Notes under the pieces: generated by a model
Seen by the model: only the letters and a program-made list of their open reading frames with translations
Databases searched by the model: none
Told to the model about the DNA's origin: nothing
Made by a program: the position numbers and the translations under genes
Shown here: positions 33,070-43,093 of the stretch, piece after piece
Numbering within the stretch: the first letter of the stretch is position 1
How the letters are laid out: every line of letters begins with the position of its first letter
DNA from: Saprospiraceae bacterium
Lineage (GTDB): Bacteria; Bacteroidota; Bacteroidia; Chitinophagales; Saprospiraceae
DNA length: 64,000 nt
Reading direction: 5' to 3'
Assembly: GCA_016787575.1 (NCBI GenBank)
Contig: JAEUUO010000019.1
Location: 62,001 to 126,000 of the forward strand

Positions 33070-35619
33070 TTATTTACTGACACTAAAGCTAACTTTTAAA
33101 CTTTCTGTTTTAGTACTTAAATTTAAATAATGCAAGCCTTCAGAAAGCATGGACGTTTCAATGTTTAGCATGTTCTTTCCGTTTAGTACTTCGGATTTAT
33201 AACTTCTAATGATCCGTCCATAAATATCACTAATAGTCACAGTAATTGTTTGTGCTACAGTTTTATTATTGTATTCAACAAATAAAGTTCCGGTTTTTAC
33301 TGGATTTGGATAAACTGACAATCCACTCGTAACATCGTAAGGATTGCTTTGCGAAAATTGTGCTGAATAAGTCCATTGATTTAATTTCGTATTTGCACGA
33401 ATACGGTAAACAGACTCTTTTTCTTCAGAACCAAGTCTGGAGTGTTTGTAGGAATTGACAGAGCCTGCTCCGGCTTTGTAAGGGATGACTCCAATGGAGT
33501 CAAAATGAATCTGATCTTTACTGCGTTCTAGAATGTAATTTGAAATGTTTTGTTCATTAGATGCAGTAAATGAAATTGTGTTTAATCCATTACTATAGCT
33601 TGCCTTTAATTGATTAAAAGTAACAGCATTTGTCAATGTCACCATAGCTCCAATTCCACTATTACCAATTATATTGCTTGTAAGCTCAATTGCATAGACA
33701 GTTGAATCTAATTTTGAATGAGTAAATCCTCCTGGAATTTTGCTGCTGGACATAAAAAAAGTAGCTGCATCTTTAGTAGCTCCAGCATGATTGCTTGTTG
33801 GAGAAGGGTTTGTGGTTGGAGAAAGCGTATAAATATTTAAATCATTAATACCATTTGCTAGTTTATTTGAAATAAACGCATTGATGTCATTTGCGGAAAA
33901 ATAATAAACCATTGAAACCGGACTTTTTATGGTTTTGTTGGATTCAATGTTCCAATATTTATTTAGCACATTCCAGCTTGTCATTGGATTAACATAACTG
34001 GCTGTAATTGGATTTAATTTGTAGTCAGAATAATCTTTTGTTGTATTGAGAATGATTTTAAGACTTCCATCTGATAAATTTCCAATGTCGTTGGATTTTT
34101 TATTTATGGAGAGTAGCAGCAAATCATCTGAAGGATCAATTGAATTGTTATCAAAATAATAGTGGGTATAAACTCCATCAAAACATTCCACATTGGCTTC
34201 CAATTTTACATTGGAAAGAATCGCTGTTTTAGTGCTTGGTACGTAAGAGCTTAAGCATTTCGAACTGGCTATTTTTGATCTTATTAAATTACCGGGTTCT
34301 GTTCCAAATCCTTTTAAAAAATCTACTCCAGGCATGCCAGATTGAAAGCAATAACTCATTATCGTGCCTTTTGTAGGAATTCCGGGATTTCCACAACTTC
34401 CTTCAACTTTGGCACAATTGTCTATGGCTGTATTATTTTTAGGTCCCCATACACAGGCGTGGGTATGTCTTGATCCCATGATATGACCCAATTCATGAGT
34501 AGTAGCAAATACATCCCAGCTGTACAATGGACTTGTGCTAAACGTACCATCAACATTAACAAATGCATATGAATAGGATGGAGTGCAAAGTGTGTTGATG
34601 TATGAAATTCCTCCAAGTGTTGCAACTTTGTTTAATGTAAAACCCGACAATAGTAATTTAACAGTTTTTTTTATGTTTGGATAGCGTGTTCTAAAACTTT
34701 CCAAATCTTCACTTGCTGTTCTGTGTGTTAAACGATCATCTGTAGCATGTATATTGATTTGACTGAGTGCTATGGAAATAGATTCTTTTTTATATAGAGA
34801 ATGGACATTGTTGAATAATCCGGTTACATAATTTGAAATAGACTGGATGTTTCCTTTGAATTTTAAATAGAGTGCATAATCTACATCAATTGAAATTAAA
34901 ACAGATTTGCAATTGTCATTTAAACGGGTACTAATATTTAGGTCACTGCCAATGTAATGTCTGAAGTCATCGGTATTGCATTCAAGTTTAAATTGACTTA
35001 AATCAACAAAGTTTTCGTCTGTAATGAGGCACATTATGGAACCTTGTTCTTTAATTGGTGAGGGCGTAATGTTTAATTTTAATCCATCTGAGTTATAAGC
35101 GCTTCCATAAATTTCATTTTCATAAATGCTTAAGCTAGACATAGAATTACCATTATTTTTTTGGATGCCCTTTAGATGAATTCCACGATCAATGTTGTTT
35201 AATTTAATAGTTTGATTTTCCTGAATTAAATTTAGTTCATAATCAGCCGTAAAAAAGTTAAATTCTGTATAAATAAATTTATGGTTGTTGCCAATGCCAT
35301 CAGGAATTTCTGTCGCTATTAATGCATTGAAATTATTTCTGATTGAATTGATTTGCTTAGGTTCTATTTGGTAGGCGATTTGTCCAATTTGTTTGATTGA
35401 TTCAGCGCTAACTTGTTTTCTAAATAAATTGCTAATTTTTGGGTTTTCAATTTGGGTTAATTGCTCAATTCCAAATGGATCGGTTGTTTGAGAATACACC
35501 AATATAGGGAGTGCGTTAAAACCAAGAAATAGAATACAATAAATGCTGGTAAAAATTATTGAACTTTGTAAATTGTTAAGCTTCAATAGCAGCATAGAGT
35601 TTTGAGATTTTGATTTCAT
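33070..35619 (-). CDS. Secreted reprolysin-like (M12B-type) zinc metalloprotease with T9SS sorting domain
   Basis: 849 residues from the ATG at 35619; the open frame reaches a TTG at 35655, but that would overlap the divergent prmC start. The signal peptide is IIFTSIYCILFLGFNALPIL VYSQ-like. A propeptide-like region precedes the catalytic domain. The zinc motif is complete (THELGHIMGSRHTHA: His375, Glu376, His379, His385), and GTIMSYC supplies the downstream Met-turn. The region after about 480 is beta-rich and ends with a fibronectin-like segment (FTASNEQNISNYILERSKDQ) and a T9SS C-terminal domain (SVYPNPVKTGTLFVEYNN; EGLHYLNLSTK). Likely a secreted or surface protease. Confidence 0.93.
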   Translation of the reverse strand: MKSKSQNSMLLLKLNNLQSSIIFTSIYCILFLGFNALPILVYSQTTDPFGIEQLTQIENPKISNLFRKQVSAESIKQIGQIAYQIEPKQINSIRNNFNALIATEIPDGIGNNHKFIYTEFNFFTADYELNLIQENQTIKLNNIDRGIHLKGIQKNNGNSMSSLSIYENEIYGSAYNSDGLKLNITPSPIKEQGSIMCLITDENFVDLSQFKLECNTDDFRHYIGSDLNISTRLNDNCKSVLISIDVDYALYLKFKGNIQSISNYVTGLFNNVHSLYKKESISIALSQINIHATDDRLTHRTASEDLESFRTRYPNIKKTVKLLLSGFTLNKVATLGGISYINTLCTPSYSYAFVNVDGTFSTSPLYSWDVFATTHELGHIMGSRHTHACVWGPKNNTAIDNCAKVEGSCGNPGIPTKGTIMSYCFQSGMPGVDFLKGFGTEPGNLIRSKIASSKCLSSYVPSTKTAILSNVKLEANVECFDGVYTHYYFDNNSIDPSDDLLLLSINKKSNDIGNLSDGSLKIILNTTKDYSDYKLNPITASYVNPMTSWNVLNKYWNIESNKTIKSPVSMVYYFSANDINAFISNKLANGINDLNIYTLSPTTNPSPTSNHAGATKDAATFFMSSSKIPGGFTHSKLDSTVYAIELTSNIIGNSGIGAMVTLTNAVTFNQLKASYSNGLNTISFTASNEQNISNYILERSKDQIHFDSIGVIPYKAGAGSVNSYKHSRLGSEEKESVYRIRANTKLNQWTYSAQFSQSNPYDVTSGLSVYPNPVKTGTLFVEYNNKTVAQTITVTISDIYGRIIRSYKSEVLNGKNMLNIETSMLSEGLHYLNLSTKTESLKVSFSVSK

Positions 35620-35643
35620 ATTATATTTATTTAAAATACATAG

Positions 35644-36486
35644 TTGATTAAACAAGAATTATGCCAAACCCTACGCATGCAGATAATGCATATGTATAAT
35701 GATATAGAAATCAGTAATATATGTAACTATATTTGGTTTGAGTTAAGCAAAAACCATGAGGTAATTAAATATAGTTTAAATGATTATTTGAAGAGCGATG
35801 CCTATAAAGCCATTCTATCAGGCTTGCTTGCTAAAATGCCCATACAGTATATAGTATCATCCTCTGATTTTATGGGATTGGATTTGTACGTAACTCCTGA
35901 TGTACTTATTCCAAGAGCAGAAACAGAAACTCTGGTTCAATGGATATTGGATGATATTTCAACTATTTATCCAATTCAGGCTATTGATATAGGCACAGGT
36001 TCTGCATGCATTGCATTGGCTTTGAAAAAATTCAGGCCAGATTGGAAGTTGTTTGCAATGGATATTTCTCAGGAAGCTTTGAGTATTGCTAAGCACAATT
36101 CAATAAAATTAGGGTTAGAGATTTCATTAATACATGCTGATCTGTTTAATTTTGATACGAACTTGCTACAATCCTGTAATTTAATAGTTTCTAATCCGCC
36201 GTACATTGCTAAAAATGAAATGGACCAAATGGATTCCCAGGTTTTGTTGTATGAACCTAAATTAGCATTGTTTCCGAAAGGAGATGATCCACTTGTTTTT
36301 TATCGATGGATTGCGGATTACGCGAAATGTAAATTAAAAACTCCTTTTTGGATTTATCTGGAAATGAATGCTTTGCAATGGAAAAACATTGAAAAAATAT
36401 TTTTAGATGCCCAATTTGAAGATGTTGTGATTAAACAAGATTTAGAATCCATGAACCGAATGATTAGAATTCGTAAAATAGATTAA
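35644..36486 (+). CDS. prmC: Peptide chain release factor N5-glutamine methyltransferase
   Basis: Methylates the GGQ glutamine of RF1/RF2 using S-adenosylmethionine. 280 residues. The start is TTG: IKQELCQTLRMQIMHMYNDI lines up with the usual PrmC N-terminal helix (x-ELR-x-L...LY), so the in-frame ATGs at 35677-35692 would remove conserved sequence. LIPRAETETLVQWIL (about 98-112), AIDIGTGSACIALAL (SAM motif I) and NLIVSNPPYIAKNEM with the catalytic NPPY are all present. It lies 24 bp from the divergent metalloprotease start. TATATTTA at 35622-35629 is one base off the -7 consensus. Confidence 0.94.
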   Translation: MIKQELCQTLRMQIMHMYNDIEISNICNYIWFELSKNHEVIKYSLNDYLKSDAYKAILSGLLAKMPIQYIVSSSDFMGLDLYVTPDVLIPRAETETLVQWILDDISTIYPIQAIDIGTGSACIALALKKFRPDWKLFAMDISQEALSIAKHNSIKLGLEISLIHADLFNFDTNLLQSCNLIVSNPPYIAKNEMDQMDSQVLLYEPKLALFPKGDDPLVFYRWIADYAKCKLKTPFWIYLEMNALQWKNIEKIFLDAQFEDVVIKQDLESMNRMIRIRKID

Positions 36487-36488
36487 GT

Positions 36489-36508
36489 TTTCAATTTTAC
36501 AATTGAAA
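36489..36508. terminator. Inverted repeat between convergent prmC and VPS10/BNR genes
   Basis: A perfect 8-bp inverted repeat (36489-36496 and 36501-36508) with a 4-nt loop follows the prmC stop by 2 bp. The stem is AT-rich with no strong T-run, so terminator function is tentative. A 12-bp palindrome (36513-36524) overlaps the stop codon of the opposing gene. Confidence 0.3.
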
Positions 36509-36516
36509 TTAGTTGA

Positions 36517-38970
36517 TTAATCAATGAATATTTTTGAAACCTTGTTTCCATTTGAATAGATGAAATAAATGCCTGGATTAAATTGATTGAGATTAAATGA
36601 ATTGTTTGAATTTGAAAGGGTAACTATTTGGCCATCGGTTGAAATGAGTTGAACACTTTTAGGAATCCTTTCTGCTCCTATTATATAGAGTCTCTTATTT
36701 GAAATCTGGAACCTAATTTCATCTTTACTTACATGATTTTCAAAAACAACTTTTTTATCAATTGCTTTAGTTGTAAAAGCTCCATGACTGTGAGTGAAAA
36801 TTATAAGCTCATTTTTTAAAGCATTAAAAATTAAATCATAAACAGGAACTAAGTCATATGGATGTGTATTGTATGATCTCCAGTTAGTTCCCTGATCAAT
36901 GCTGTAAAAAAGCCCAAAATCAGATCCAACATACAATAAGTCAGAATCATTTGGATCAACGATCAAGCTATGCATTGGTACATCAGGAAGAAAATTATTT
37001 GGAAGAAAGTCCCAGGATTGCCCCTTGCTTTTACTTACCATGATGCCAGGGCGACCATAAGATGCTAAACAGATGTATAATTTTGTTTCATCTGTTGGGT
37101 CAATAATTATATCTCTAATTATTCTTTCAGGAATAGAATTGTCTATTAAAATTAAATGTTCACCTGCATCTTGGCTGTAGTAGAGCTTGGTAGTGCCACT
37201 TGACTCAATAAGCGTTGAAAAATATAGTTCATCTGCGCAACTAGGCGTTTGTGAAATTGCAGTGATGATTTCATTTTTATTAGGCAGCTTGATGCTATCC
37301 CAGGACAAGCCTCCATTGTCCGATTTTAAAAGAATATTCCCGCCTGAATAAATCCGATTTGGGTTTGATTTACATATAATAAATGGAGAAACAAATGCAG
37401 CTTCCGGATTGGGTGGAATTAGTTCAACCCATTTGTTTCCAAAGTCTTCACTTTTATACAAATTTTGATACTGGGAAGAAACATATACGATAGAATCATG
37501 ATTTGGATCAAACGCATTGTAAGTACCATCACCTAAGCTGATGCCTGTCCATTGAGTTTTTCCAGAGAAAATGACAGATCTATTATCTTGCAAGCCGCCC
37601 AATAAATGAAAACCATTTTTTGATTGACTTCCTGTATAAAATTGCGAACTTAAATACCCATCATTGCAAGAATAGAAACTATTTGCAAAATTATCTGATC
37701 GGTATAAGCCACCATCTGTTGCAATATAAATTTTATTAGGATCTAGGGGATTGCTAATAATATCATGCATGTCAGCATGAATTTTAATTCTTCTATAAAT
37801 AAGATTAAACAATTGATTCCCAGTGCCGGTGGTATCTAAGTAAAGATCAACTCCACCCATAATTAATTGTGATGAATCATCGTCTTTAACATGCAGACAC
37901 TTTGCATACCATCCTTGATAAGAAGCAACATCTTTTATGGGGGTGTAATATTTAATTGAATCAAATCGATCATTTGATCGAAGAATACCTATGCTTTTAA
38001 ATGCATCGGAATATGCTGCATATATTTTTTTTGTATTCTTTTTATAGGAAGCAAGCATGATTCGTCCCTCATAAAAACTATCATTGGGCGAATTGATCTT
38101 GCTCCAATTAATTCCGTTATTTACTGTTTTATAAATGCCGTAATTAGGGCTGTTAATTCCACCGATCCCTGCGTACAAAATTTTAGGATCTTCTCTGTCA
38201 ATTAACAAATCAAGAGCCATGGGAAGATTTAAATTAATTTTCCAGGTTTCGCCGCCATCAACGGATCGATAAACCCCTTGAGTTGTTGCTGCATAAACCA
38301 CATTTTGATTGTTAGGATTAATCACTATTTTCCAGACAGCCGTATTGTTGTTGTTGCTCCAATCCACCGAAAGCGTCCAGTGATTTCCTCCATCCAAGCT
38401 TTTTAAGATTCCAATGCCTTTGGAGCCTCTGAGTGTGCGTTGTTGTAGGCCACCATCAATCTCGGTAAAATTATATACCTCTCCAGTTCCAATAAATAGG
38501 ATGTTTGGATTTGTTTCATCTATTGCTATGCTTGATACTGAATTAACAGGAAAAGAGGTGGGGACGTAGGTCCAGGCATTCTTGCCAATTCCACCTGAGT
38601 TTGATTTCCATAAGCCTGCTCCTGCGCTCCCCATCCAAAGTTCATTTGTGTCCTTTGGGTTTATAGCCAGGCATAAACTTCTTCCTGCAATGTTTACAGG
38701 GCCAATTGATTCCCAATTTGATAAATTCCTAAATGTTTTATTTATAGGAATTTTTTTAAAATATTGGTAGTTTCTAAAGAAATCACCACCATCAGGAGAG
38801 TTATGTGGAAAATTTTCTACCAGATATTTAAAATGAAAATATTCAAAGGCTTCTTCCTGAACCTTTTTTTTCTTTGGGGAATCGTATATTGAAGCAGGAT
38901 TGCAGGAGGACAAAAGAACATAAGCAATTATTAGATTTAATTGAAAAATCTTAGAACCAGTTATTGTCAT
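36517..38970 (-). CDS. VPS10/BNR-repeat beta-propeller protein with lipobox and T9SS sorting domain
   Basis: 817 residues. The first 23 residues end in VLLSSCNP, a plausible lipobox with Cys23. The body repeats the sortilin/BNR Asp-box pattern: GGIGKNAW, SLDGGNHW, SVDGGETW, SDNGGLSW, SQDAGEHL, SIDQGTNW, each followed by hydrophobic strands (DPTDETKLYICLAS, DPNDSDLLYVGSD). Together they make one or two large beta-propellers, as in VPS10 domains and exo-xyloglucanase-like proteins. The end (VQLISTDGQIVTLSNSNNSF, NPGIYFIYSNGNKVSKIFI) is a T9SS C-terminal domain. Its start overlaps the SUI1 gene by 4 bp. Substrate unknown; glycoside hydrolase activity cannot be asserted. Confidence 0.88.
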   Translation of the reverse strand: MTITGSKIFQLNLIIAYVLLSSCNPASIYDSPKKKKVQEEAFEYFHFKYLVENFPHNSPDGGDFFRNYQYFKKIPINKTFRNLSNWESIGPVNIAGRSLCLAINPKDTNELWMGSAGAGLWKSNSGGIGKNAWTYVPTSFPVNSVSSIAIDETNPNILFIGTGEVYNFTEIDGGLQQRTLRGSKGIGILKSLDGGNHWTLSVDWSNNNNTAVWKIVINPNNQNVVYAATTQGVYRSVDGGETWKINLNLPMALDLLIDREDPKILYAGIGGINSPNYGIYKTVNNGINWSKINSPNDSFYEGRIMLASYKKNTKKIYAAYSDAFKSIGILRSNDRFDSIKYYTPIKDVASYQGWYAKCLHVKDDDSSQLIMGGVDLYLDTTGTGNQLFNLIYRRIKIHADMHDIISNPLDPNKIYIATDGGLYRSDNFANSFYSCNDGYLSSQFYTGSQSKNGFHLLGGLQDNRSVIFSGKTQWTGISLGDGTYNAFDPNHDSIVYVSSQYQNLYKSEDFGNKWVELIPPNPEAAFVSPFIICKSNPNRIYSGGNILLKSDNGGLSWDSIKLPNKNEIITAISQTPSCADELYFSTLIESSGTTKLYYSQDAGEHLILIDNSIPERIIRDIIIDPTDETKLYICLASYGRPGIMVSKSKGQSWDFLPNNFLPDVPMHSLIVDPNDSDLLYVGSDFGLFYSIDQGTNWRSYNTHPYDLVPVYDLIFNALKNELIIFTHSHGAFTTKAIDKKVVFENHVSKDEIRFQISNKRLYIIGAERIPKSVQLISTDGQIVTLSNSNNSFNLNQFNPGIYFIYSNGNKVSKIFID

Positions 38971-39320
38971 CCTCCACTTCGTTTAGTATTTTTATATCCT
39001 ATTTCAATTAGTATTTTTATTACTTTTTCAACTTGATCGCCTTGGATTATTATTTCGCCATCCTTTACCGAGCCACCAACTCCACATTTTTGTTTGATTT
39101 GTTTGCAAAGTTTTTCAAGTGTTTCAGCAGATTCCTCTAAGCCAAATATTCTGCAAATTGATTTTCCTGCTTTAAGTTTGGAAAATCGTTCGACACGTAC
39201 TTTTTGTTCAAGTTTAGAGATAAGGTCAGGAGTTTCTGTTTCAATTACAGGTTTGTAATCTTTGTTTGTTGAATATGCCAAGTTTAAATCTTGCAAAGAA
39301 TTGAGTGATTTTTTTTGCAT
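38967..39320 (-). CDS. SUI1/YciH-family translation-initiation-factor-like protein
   Basis: 117 residues. The C-terminal half is the SUI1 (eIF1-like) fold: EKLCKQIKQKCGVGGSVKDG, then EIIIQGDQVEKVIKILIEIG, ending YKNTKRSGG. In bacteria YciH has been linked to discrimination against improper initiation complexes; the general role is modest. The N-terminal 55 residues are charged and poorly conserved. It lies 3 bp after the Hsp70 gene stop, and its own stop overlaps the VPS10/BNR gene start (ATGA). Confidence 0.9.
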   Translation of the reverse strand: MQKKSLNSLQDLNLAYSTNKDYKPVIETETPDLISKLEQKVRVERFSKLKAGKSICRIFGLEESAETLEKLCKQIKQKCGVGGSVKDGEIIIQGDQVEKVIKILIEIGYKNTKRSGG

Positions 39321-39323
39321 TTA

Positions 39324-41174
39324 TTAAATTTTATTAACAGAACTACCACTTAAAGAATTATTCAATTGGATGTCCATGATTTTGTGTGCAATAGACGTTG
39401 TGTTTAAGTTAAATTGGTTAATAGCCTGATCAATTTCTGATTTTGTATCGGTAGATAAAGCAAATTCCAAAAGCTTTAATTGATTTTGCATGAGTTCAGA
39501 TTCTTCTTGATTTAAAATATCTTTATTTTGGTTGATAAAACGCTTCGTATTTAAAATTAAATAATTTAGTTCATTTATACTGTCTAATTTTGCTTTGTTT
39601 TTAGCATCAGTTTCTGCATGGCTAATGGAATCTTTCAATCGCTGCTGAATTTCATCTTCAGAAAGTTTTAATGAAGACCTGATTTCGATATGCTGTTCAA
39701 TACCACTTCTTAATTCTTTTGCGCTTACGTTTAAAATTCCATCGGCATTTAAATTAAATTTGACTTCTATTTTAGGAAGTCCTGCAGGCATTGGGGGTAT
39801 ATTGTTCAAAATAAATGCACCAAGTTTGATATTGTCCTGTACTAAATCTCGCTCACCCTGATAAACGGTGATTTTTAAGTTTTTCTGACCATCTATTGAA
39901 GTAGTATAGTTTCGTGCCAATTGAATTGGAATTTTAGAATTTCTGGGAATAATTGTATCCATCAGGCCACCCATGGTTTCAATACCAAGTGATAGTGGGT
40001 TGATGTCTAATAACAACCAATCATTCCGATTGCCTTGCAATATCTCAGCTTGAATAGCGGCTCCTTGAGCAACAACTTCATCCGGATTTAAAAAGTCATT
40101 AATTGGTCGATGAAAAGATTCTTTTAATTTACTTTTTACAAGAGACAATCTGGAAGAACCTCCTACGAGTATAATTTCATCCAAATCCTGTGGATTCAAT
40201 TGACTGTCTTTTAATGCAGCTTTACAAGATTGGATTGTTTTGTTTATCCAATTATTTGACAATTGTTCCAAAGTCTCTCTATTCAAATTCAAATCAAGTC
40301 TATTCCAGGTGTATTTGAAGACAGGTTGTTCAAGTAAAAATATTTTAGCTTGTTCTGCTATTCTTCTTAAAGCTGCGTTGTTTTCCTGGCTTGATTGAAT
40401 GGAGAATTGTTTTTCCCAATGTGTTACAATTTCCTGGTCAATGTCATCCCCTCCTAACATATTATCTCCATGAGTTGCTAAAATGTCAAAGACCCCGTTC
40501 TCAATTCTTAGTATGGATACATCAAATGTGCCACCCCCTAAGTCGTAAACCATTACATTTTTTGTTAGTAAGGGGTCAAGGCCCAGCCCATAAGCCATAG
40601 CAGCAGCTGTGGGTTCATTAATAATTCTTAAAACATTCAATCCGGCCAATTTGCCGGCTTCACGGGTTGCTTGCCGTTGATGATCGTTAAAATATGCCGG
40701 AACAGTAATGACGGCTTTAGAGATGGGACATTTCAAATAGTTTTCTGCAATCAGCTTTAATTCTTTTAGGATAAAGGAAGACAGTGCAATTGCAGTAATT
40801 GCTTGAGATGCAACAGGAATAATAATTTGATTTGTATCAGCTTCTTGCTCGACATTGTAAGAAAGCCTGGAATGAGTATTTGATAATTCCTGATAAGATT
40901 TACCCATGAATCGTTTAAAGGAGTAAATCATATTCATGGGAGCTTCGTGCATTCTTTCCATGGCTTCAGCACCTACATATGCCTTACCTTCATGATTAAA
41001 CCAAACTGCAGAAGGCATGCTTTTTTTTTCATTTGGACCAATAGGAATAATGTGTGGTCGACCATCTATTGTGCAAGCAATCAAGCTGTTAGTGGTTCCT
41101 AAATCAATGCCAACAACGATCTCGGTGTCGTTTTTTAATTTACCGGTTTTGAAATCAATAGAAATTTTAGACAT
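39324..41174 (-). CDS. hscA: HscA-like Hsp70 chaperone
   Basis: 616 residues, the length of E. coli HscA rather than DnaK. The nucleotide-binding domain has [20 protein letters not shown] (about 21-40), [37 protein letters not shown] and [17 protein letters not shown]. The substrate domain has [20 protein letters not shown] and a shortened helical lid rich in E/N/Q, without the acidic EEVD-like tail. HscA works with HscB on IscU for Fe-S cluster transfer. No isc genes are adjacent, so a second DnaK paralogue cannot be excluded. It heads a leftward run with SUI1 and the VPS10/BNR gene. Confidence 0.85.
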   Translation of the reverse strand: MSKISIDFKTGKLKNDTEIVVGIDLGTTNSLIACTIDGRPHIIPIGPNEKKSMPSAVWFNHEGKAYVGAEAMERMHEAPMNMIYSFKRFMGKSYQELSNTHSRLSYNVEQEADTNQIIIPVASQAITAIALSSFILKELKLIAENYLKCPISKAVITVPAYFNDHQRQATREAGKLAGLNVLRIINEPTAAAMAYGLGLDPLLTKNVMVYDLGGGTFDVSILRIENGVFDILATHGDNMLGGDDIDQEIVTHWEKQFSIQSSQENNAALRRIAEQAKIFLLEQPVFKYTWNRLDLNLNRETLEQLSNNWINKTIQSCKAALKDSQLNPQDLDEIILVGGSSRLSLVKSKLKESFHRPINDFLNPDEVVAQGAAIQAEILQGNRNDWLLLDINPLSLGIETMGGLMDTIIPRNSKIPIQLARNYTTSIDGQKNLKITVYQGERDLVQDNIKLGAFILNNIPPMPAGLPKIEVKFNLNADGILNVSAKELRSGIEQHIEIRSSLKLSEDEIQQRLKDSISHAETDAKNKAKLDSINELNYLILNTKRFINQNKDILNQEESELMQNQLKLLEFALSTDTKSEIDQAINQFNLNTTSIAHKIMDIQLNNSLSGSSVNKI

Positions 41175-41230
41175 TTATAAGGCAATTCTGGCAATTAAAC
41201 CTAATTAAATACAGGATTGTTTAGGCTTGC

Positions 41231-42037
41231 ATGAAAAACCAGCATAAAAATAAGGCTACAAGGCTTTTTATCATTCTTTCAGCAATATTTATTACAAATG
41301 CTTTAATTGCAGAATTTATAGGTGTTAAAATATTTTCATTAGAGCGCACCCTTGGACTGCCTCTTAGTTCATTTAATCTCTTTGGTCACAATGATTTATC
41401 CTTTCAATTGACAGCAGGAGTTTTAATCTGGCCGGTGGTATTTGTTATGACCGATATTATAAATGAGTACTTTGGTAGAAGTGGTGTTATCAGACTCAGT
41501 TGGTTGGCGATATTTATGATTGCCTATGCTTTTTTGTTTGTTTACTTAGCCATTCATTTAGTTCCTGCTGATTTTTGGCCTAGCTCACATTTGGATTTTA
41601 TTGCAGATCCACAACAAAAGGATAAACTTTCAAAAGAAGTTTCTAATTACAATACGGCATTTACTCTTGTATTTGGTCAGGGATTAAAAATTATATTGGC
41701 TTCTATTGTTGCATTTATAATAGGGCAAATTTTAGATGCGCTGATATTTCATAAAATTAAATTAATAACCGGTGATCGTAGGATTTGGCTGAGAGCAACT
41801 GGCTCCACCTTAATATCACAGTTTTTTGATAGTTATATTGTTTTGTTTATTGCTTTTTATTTTGGAGCGAATTGGCCGCTTTCATTGGTATTGGCAATAG
41901 GAACTGTAAATTATATTTATAAAGTTTGTATGGCAATTGGTTTGACGCCTGTAATTTATGTTATACATTCTATTATTCATCGGTATCTTGGAGATGACTT
42001 GAGCAAGGAATTGAAATCTAATGCAATGAAATTATAA
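41231..42037 (+). CDS. yhhQ: Queuosine precursor transporter (YhhQ/VUT family)
   Basis: 268 residues, integral inner membrane with about six helices: LFIILSAIFITNALIAEFIG, LTAGVLIWPVVFVMTDIINE, WLAIFMIAYAFLFVYLAI, LVFGQGLKIILASIVAFIIG, SQFFDSYIVLFIAFYFGA and IGTVNYIYKVCMAIGLTPVI. The family motif VFVMTDIINEYFGR and the block AFIIGQILDALIFHKIK are characteristic. Family members import preQ0/preQ1, precursors of the tRNA base queuosine. The following ctlX gene starts 7 bp after the stop and is probably cotranscribed although unrelated in pathway. Confidence 0.92.
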   Translation: MKNQHKNKATRLFIILSAIFITNALIAEFIGVKIFSLERTLGLPLSSFNLFGHNDLSFQLTAGVLIWPVVFVMTDIINEYFGRSGVIRLSWLAIFMIAYAFLFVYLAIHLVPADFWPSSHLDFIADPQQKDKLSKEVSNYNTAFTLVFGQGLKIILASIVAFIIGQILDALIFHKIKLITGDRRIWLRATGSTLISQFFDSYIVLFIAFYFGANWPLSLVLAIGTVNYIYKVCMAIGLTPVIYVIHSIIHRYLGDDLSKELKSNAMKL

Positions 42038-42044
42038 GAGGAAA

Positions 42045-42971
42045 ATGAAGAATCAAACTACTAACCGAATATTCATGGTACGTCCAAAACACTTTGGATT
42101 CAATATTGAAACAGAAAGCAGCAATAAATTTCAAAAGAAAAATACAATTCATAGCGAAACTGAAATTAGCAAATTGGCTATTTCTGAATTTGATTTAATG
42201 GTAAATTCATTAACTAAAGCCGGTATTGGTGTAGATGTATTTGATGATTTACCTGACACTGTATTGCCGGACTCAGTATTTCCTAATAATTGGATATCAA
42301 CAGATGCAAATGGAACTGTATATACCTATCCCATGCAAGCAATTATTCGGAGAAAAGAGCGGAGGGAGGATATCATTGAAAAATTAATGAAGTCTTATAT
42401 TGTTAATAAACGTTACAGCCTGGAACTTTTTGAAGACCAAAATCAATATTTAGAAGGCACTGGCAGTTTAATTTTAGATAGAGTTCATGAAATTGCTTAT
42501 GCCTGTATTAGTCCAAGAACAGATCCAAGAGTACTTCATAAGTTTTCCATATTAAGTGGTTATGAAACCATCCTTTTCAATTCAATTGATTCAAAAGGAA
42601 ATGAAATCTATCATACCAATGTAATGATGGCTATGGGTTCTGATTTTGTTATTTGTTGCATGGATTCAATCCCTGAAATGCAGCGTGTCAAGCTTTTAAA
42701 TTCATTTGAGAAAACCAACAAACAGCTAATTGAAATCAGCTTTCTGCAGATGGAGCATTTTGCAGGCAATATGCTGCTGTTGCACAACAAGGATCTTGAA
42801 CCAGTATTAGTATGTTCAAAAACAGCTTTTAAATCGTTAAATCAGAAGCAAGTAGCACGATTGGAACAGGCTGCAACTTTTGCTGTGATTCCCCTTGAAA
42901 TAATAGAAACGATTGGCGGGGGCAGTGCAAGATGTATGATCGCAGAGAATTTCTTAAAACTTAAAAATTAG
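42045..42971 (+). CDS. ctlX: Citrulline/guanidino-group hydrolase, CtlX family
   Basis: 308 residues of the guanidino-modifying (amidinotransferase/dimethylarginine dimethylaminohydrolase) superfamily. FMVRPKHFGFNIETESSNKF is the CtlX-type N-terminus. NNWISTDANG, EGTGSLILD near 145 and IYHTNVMMAMG near 195 give the Asp/Glu/His active-site elements. GGGSARCMIAENF ends the protein with the likely nucleophile Cys297. CtlX was named for citrulline utilisation; substrate assignment is by similarity. An AGAGGA overlaps the preceding stop, just 2 bp from the ATG. Confidence 0.88.
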   Translation: MKNQTTNRIFMVRPKHFGFNIETESSNKFQKKNTIHSETEISKLAISEFDLMVNSLTKAGIGVDVFDDLPDTVLPDSVFPNNWISTDANGTVYTYPMQAIIRRKERREDIIEKLMKSYIVNKRYSLELFEDQNQYLEGTGSLILDRVHEIAYACISPRTDPRVLHKFSILSGYETILFNSIDSKGNEIYHTNVMMAMGSDFVICCMDSIPEMQRVKLLNSFEKTNKQLIEISFLQMEHFAGNMLLLHNKDLEPVLVCSKTAFKSLNQKQVARLEQAATFAVIPLEIIETIGGGSARCMIAENFLKLKN

Positions 42972-43003
42972 TTTAAATAGTTGATAATCAATTAAGTAAT
43001 ATA

Positions 43004-43028
43004 TAATTTATTATTTTATAATAAATTA
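43004..43028. terminator. AT-only inverted repeat downstream of ctlX
   Basis: Perfect 10-bp arms (43004-43013 and 43019-43028) around a 5-nt loop, composed only of A and T. It lies 33 bp after the ctlX stop and 24 bp before the Oar-like receptor's -7 element, so it could be a weak terminator or an operator. Confidence 0.35.
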
Positions 43029-43051
43029 ATATATGTGTACCATTAGATTGA

Positions 43052-43059
43052 TAACTTTG
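43052..43059 (+). promoter_or_regulatory. Predicted -7 promoter element for the Oar-like receptor
   Basis: TAACTTTG matches TAnnTTTG exactly, 34 bp before the ATG at 43094. Confidence 0.55.
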
Positions 43060-43093
43060 CTTCAATTTAATCCTTTTTATTAAACTACTTATT

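Noticed and set aside
39324..41174. Housekeeping DnaK
   Set aside because: The protein is shorter, has a reduced lid and no acidic C-terminal tail, and no grpE/dnaJ is nearby; HscA-like fits better, though not proven.
42045..42971. Arginine deiminase
   Set aside because: The length and the FMVRPKHFGFN start match the CtlX group, and no arginine deiminase pathway genes are adjacent.
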